In this document: in pieces, positions 62,055 to 64,000 of the stretch
Layout: each line of letters opens with the position of its first letter
How positions within the stretch are numbered: the stretch's first letter is position 1
From: Moritella sp. 24
GTDB lineage: Bacteria > Pseudomonadota > Gammaproteobacteria > Enterobacterales > Moritellaceae
Assembly: GCF_018219155.1 (NCBI RefSeq)
Contig: NZ_CP056123.1
Span: 4,039,505 to 4,103,504, forward strand
Direction: 5' to 3'
Length of the DNA: 64,000 bases
Made by a program: the position numbers and the translations under genes
Notes under the pieces: model-generated
Databases searched by the model: none
Seen by the model: the letters and a program-made list of their open reading frames with translations, nothing else
Told to the model about the DNA's origin: nothing

Positions 62055-63488
62055 TTATGCCGTTTGCTGATTCATGCTTAATTGTTCGAAGAATAATCGC
62101 GTTTCAGCAATAACCACATGGCGTAAGCCAATCAAACCAATCAGGTTTGGGATAGCCATTAAGCCATTCACAATATCAGCCAAGATCCAAATAAGATCCA
62201 ACTGTAAAAATGCACCACCAGCCACTAACAAAATATAAAAATACTTGTAAGGCTTAATGCCTTTTTGACCAAATAAGTACTGTACACAACGCTCGCCGTA
62301 ATAGTTCCAACCAAGAATGGTCGTAAAGGCAAAAAAGACTAAACCAGTCGTCACCACATATTGACCAATCAACGGAGATAGCCCCTGTTCAAAAGCCAGT
62401 GTAGTCATCTCTGCACCAGACGTTTCGCCACTCCATACACCCGTTAATATCAGTGTAAGTCCCGTCATCGTACAAATAATAATGGTATCGAAGAAGGTTC
62501 CCGTCATCGAGATAAGGCCCTGCTTAACACAAGAGTCTGTCTTTGCCGCAGCAGCAGCAATCGGGGCACTGCCTAAACCAGACTCATTAGAAAACACGCC
62601 ACGTGCAACACCACTCTGAATCGCTAGCATAACTGTTGCCCCTAAGAAGCCACCCGTTGCAGCAGTCGAATTAAATGCACTACTGATCACCAGTGTAATA
62701 GCCGCAGGCACTGCATCGACATTAAGTAATAAAACGAGTAACGACGCCAGCACATAAAGAACTGCCATAAAAGGCACTGTACGTTGAGCAATAGCAGAGA
62801 TGGAGCGAATACCTCCTAACGTCACCATAGCAACAAAGACAGTTAGCAAACTAGCTGATAACCATACTGGCACATTAAATGAAATACGCACTGCATCCGT
62901 GATCGCATTCACTTGTGGGAAGGTACCAATACCAAAACACGCAACACCAATACCAAATAGTGCAAACGCTTTCGCTAAAAAACGATTACCTAAGCCATGC
63001 TCAAGATAATACATCGGGCCACCAGCCATTTGCCCTTTTTCATCCACAACGCGATATTTCACCGCTAATAAACATTCGGCATACTTAGTCGCCATACCAA
63101 AAAAAGCAGCAACCCACATCCAAAATAAAGCGCCCGGACCACCCATTTTTATCGCGGTCGCAACACCGACAATGTTACCGGTACCGATAGTGGCAGAAAG
63201 TGCGGTGCACAGCGCAGCAAAGCTACTGATATCACCTTTGCTGTTGTTGCCTTTATCACCTGAAAACAGGTATTTTAGCGCTAATGGTAATTTCGTTATT
63301 TGTAAAAAACCTAAACGCAGGGTGAGATAAATTCCGGTACCGACCAGAAGTAATAATAATGGCGGGCCCCAAATAAAATGATCGATGGCTTGCAGGATAT
63401 TTTGCAAAGGTTGTAATGAAAAATTTTGTAGTAAAGATAATAAAGAATCTTGTAACGATTCCAGTAAAGAAGGTTGTGCTGTTTGCAT
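62055..63488 (-). CDS. Sodium:alanine/glycine symporter (AGCS family)
   Basis: A 477-residue polytopic permease importing alanine or glycine with Na+. The family is clear from SSFAALCTALSATIGTGNIV, GGPGALFWMWVAAFFGMATK, GVARGVFSNESGLGSAPIAA and NYYGERC. The N-terminus has an amphipathic leucine-rich stretch before TM1. The tandem glycine riboswitch just upstream argues that glycine is a physiological substrate. AGGAA precedes the ATG. Confidence 0.94.
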   Translation of the reverse strand: MQTAQPSLLESLQDSLLSLLQNFSLQPLQNILQAIDHFIWGPPLLLLLVGTGIYLTLRLGFLQITKLPLALKYLFSGDKGNNSKGDISSFAALCTALSATIGTGNIVGVATAIKMGGPGALFWMWVAAFFGMATKYAECLLAVKYRVVDEKGQMAGGPMYYLEHGLGNRFLAKAFALFGIGVACFGIGTFPQVNAITDAVRISFNVPVWLSASLLTVFVAMVTLGGIRSISAIAQRTVPFMAVLYVLASLLVLLLNVDAVPAAITLVISSAFNSTAATGGFLGATVMLAIQSGVARGVFSNESGLGSAPIAAAAAKTDSCVKQGLISMTGTFFDTIIICTMTGLTLILTGVWSGETSGAEMTTLAFEQGLSPLIGQYVVTTGLVFFAFTTILGWNYYGERCVQYLFGQKGIKPYKYFYILLVAGGAFLQLDLIWILADIVNGLMAIPNLIGLIGLRHVVIAETRLFFEQLSMNQQTA

Positions 63489-63664
63489 TTAAAAATATTC
63501 CTCGAGAACGATAGTAGTCTGAGGAGGATGTAATTATTTAAGATGGGCAGATACAATACAAACGTCGACGCAAAAAGCCAAAGATTACTATCTAAGTGAA
63601 TACCAAAGTAAGCACCTAAATAAAAACCAAGCAAAAAGCAGACGTGTAAGGTCGCAAAAAAAAT
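63489..63664 (-). other. Expression platform / 5' UTR between glycine riboswitch and symporter
   Basis: About 176 bases of leader. A T-rich stretch follows the second aptamer and a U-rich segment precedes the AGGAA site. A 107-codon frame crossing into the symporter gene begins at TTG without a ribosome binding site and is taken as fortuitous. Confidence 0.5.
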
Positions 63665-63846
63665 AATCCTATCCTCTGTCCTTTGTACCTGAGAGTTTCA
63701 ACGACAATGTCGCTTTGCTCCTTCGGCGTCCAATTTAATGGATCTCTCCAGAGGCTCGTCCAGTAACAGTCCTTACCAACCTATGTTGATGCCTGAAAGA
63801 TTTACTTCTTCGGCGGGCCTAAGCCTCTCTCCTGCTACCTTCATCC
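63665..63846 (-). promoter_or_regulatory. Tandem glycine riboswitch
   Basis: On the minus strand two aptamers follow each other. Aptamer 1 has GCAGGAGAGAGGC, GCCGAAGAAG, TTTCAGGCA and GACTGTTACTGGACGAGCC. Aptamer 2 has CTCTGGAGAGATCC, GCCGAAGGAGCAA, CTCTCAGGTA and AGGACAGAGG. These are the conserved blocks of the gcvT-type glycine riboswitch. A U-run (63656-63662) lies directly after aptamer 2, before about 165 bases of untranslated leader. It controls the symporter gene. Confidence 0.95.
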
Positions 63847-63962
63847 GAACTTAGTGTGGATATACCGCAGCATTAAATACTGCGAATCAGAGGATACTAG
63901 CACGTATAACTTCAATGAAAAGACCAGGGCCAGTTCAAATGATTAAAAGTTAATCTGTAGAT

Positions 63963-63988
63963 GAAAAAAAGCCCTGTCATGCAGGGCT
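63963..63988 (-). terminator. Terminator of a minus-strand gene beyond the window
   Basis: AGCCCTG/CAGGGCT (63970-63988) with a 5-base loop, followed on the minus strand by seven T residues. It implies that a gene read leftwards ends to the right of the window edge. The gap 63850-63962 holds the symporter promoter region. Confidence 0.8.
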
Positions 63989-64000
63989 CTTCGCTTATTC

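Noticed and set aside
63311-63634. 107-codon hydrophobic frame upstream of and overlapping the symporter
   Set aside because: It starts at TTG without a ribosome binding site inside the riboswitch leader and overlaps the symporter gene out of frame.

Overview
The window is chromosomal DNA of a marine-type gammaproteobacterium. Several gene blocks keep the order known from Escherichia coli and Vibrio: tsf-rpsB // map-glnD-dapD; truC-yqcC; syd // queF; ppnN-xni; rlmM-gcvA // gcvB; hemA-prfA-prmC-sirB2-sirB1-kdsA // lolB-ispE-prs-pth-ychF; a Met/Leu/Gln tRNA array beside ubiF // miaB-ybeZ-ybeY-corC-lnt. DUF3549, DUF3301 and DUF2310 genes, an NAD-type isocitrate dehydrogenase and many chemotaxis and c-di-GMP genes point to the Vibrionales/Alteromonadales side. 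Moritella is my best guess, but I could not test it. I see no insertion sequence, prophage, CRISPR array or integron.

Layout. 1-6.6 kb: translation (EF-Ts, S2, MetAP), nitrogen sensing (GlnD) and lysine/DAP synthesis (DapD). 6.8-8.4 kb: glucose PTS permease PtsG, preceded by an apparent 21-codon leader ORF whose stop lies in the ptsG Shine-Dalgarno. 8.7-14.7 kb: TruC, YqcC, a run of small conserved proteins (DUF3549, DUF3301, DUF2789, KfrA_N-like, DUF2310), Syd and QueF. 14.7-18.7 kb: a TPR membrane protein with a dead GGDEF domain behind a structured leader, then an intact diguanylate cyclase. 18.8-24.2 kb: PpnN, Xni, NAD-IDH, a secreted unknown and RlmM. 24.3-25.6 kb: GcvA and a divergent GcvB sRNA. 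25.6-36 kb: Kdo, release-factor and haem genes facing outer-membrane lipoprotein, isoprenoid, PRPP and peptidyl-tRNA genes. 36.3-37.5 kb: nine tRNAs. 37.8-39.5 kb: a chemoreceptor with a c-type haem motif. 39.5-46.3 kb: UbiF and the miaB-ybeZYX-lnt cluster, where lnt seems to lack a canonical start codon. 46.4-48.4 kb: SirB2-like protein, GloC, Eda. 48.5-54.1 kb: a complete minus-strand rrn operon (16S, tRNA-Glu, 23S, 5S, tRNA-Asp) with promoter and boxA. 54.3-61.5 kb: second chemoreceptor, DUF924 protein, beta-barrel protein, an HlyD-type adaptor with its DUF3302 partner, and a divergent NarL-type two-component system. 62-64 kb: a Na+/alanine-glycine symporter under a tandem glycine riboswitch.

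How the parts work together. Much of the window is growth machinery. Two regulatory themes recur. Glycine/amino-acid control appears at GcvA/GcvB and at the glycine riboswitch. Signal-dependent behaviour appears in two chemoreceptors (one with a FliA-like promoter), a cyclase paired with a degenerate GGDEF protein, and a two-component system next to an efflux adaptor. The observations most worth testing are the ptsG leader ORF, the AUC start of lnt, the haem-c chemoreceptor, the unidentified leader RNA at 14.75 kb and a palindrome shared by two intergenic regions.
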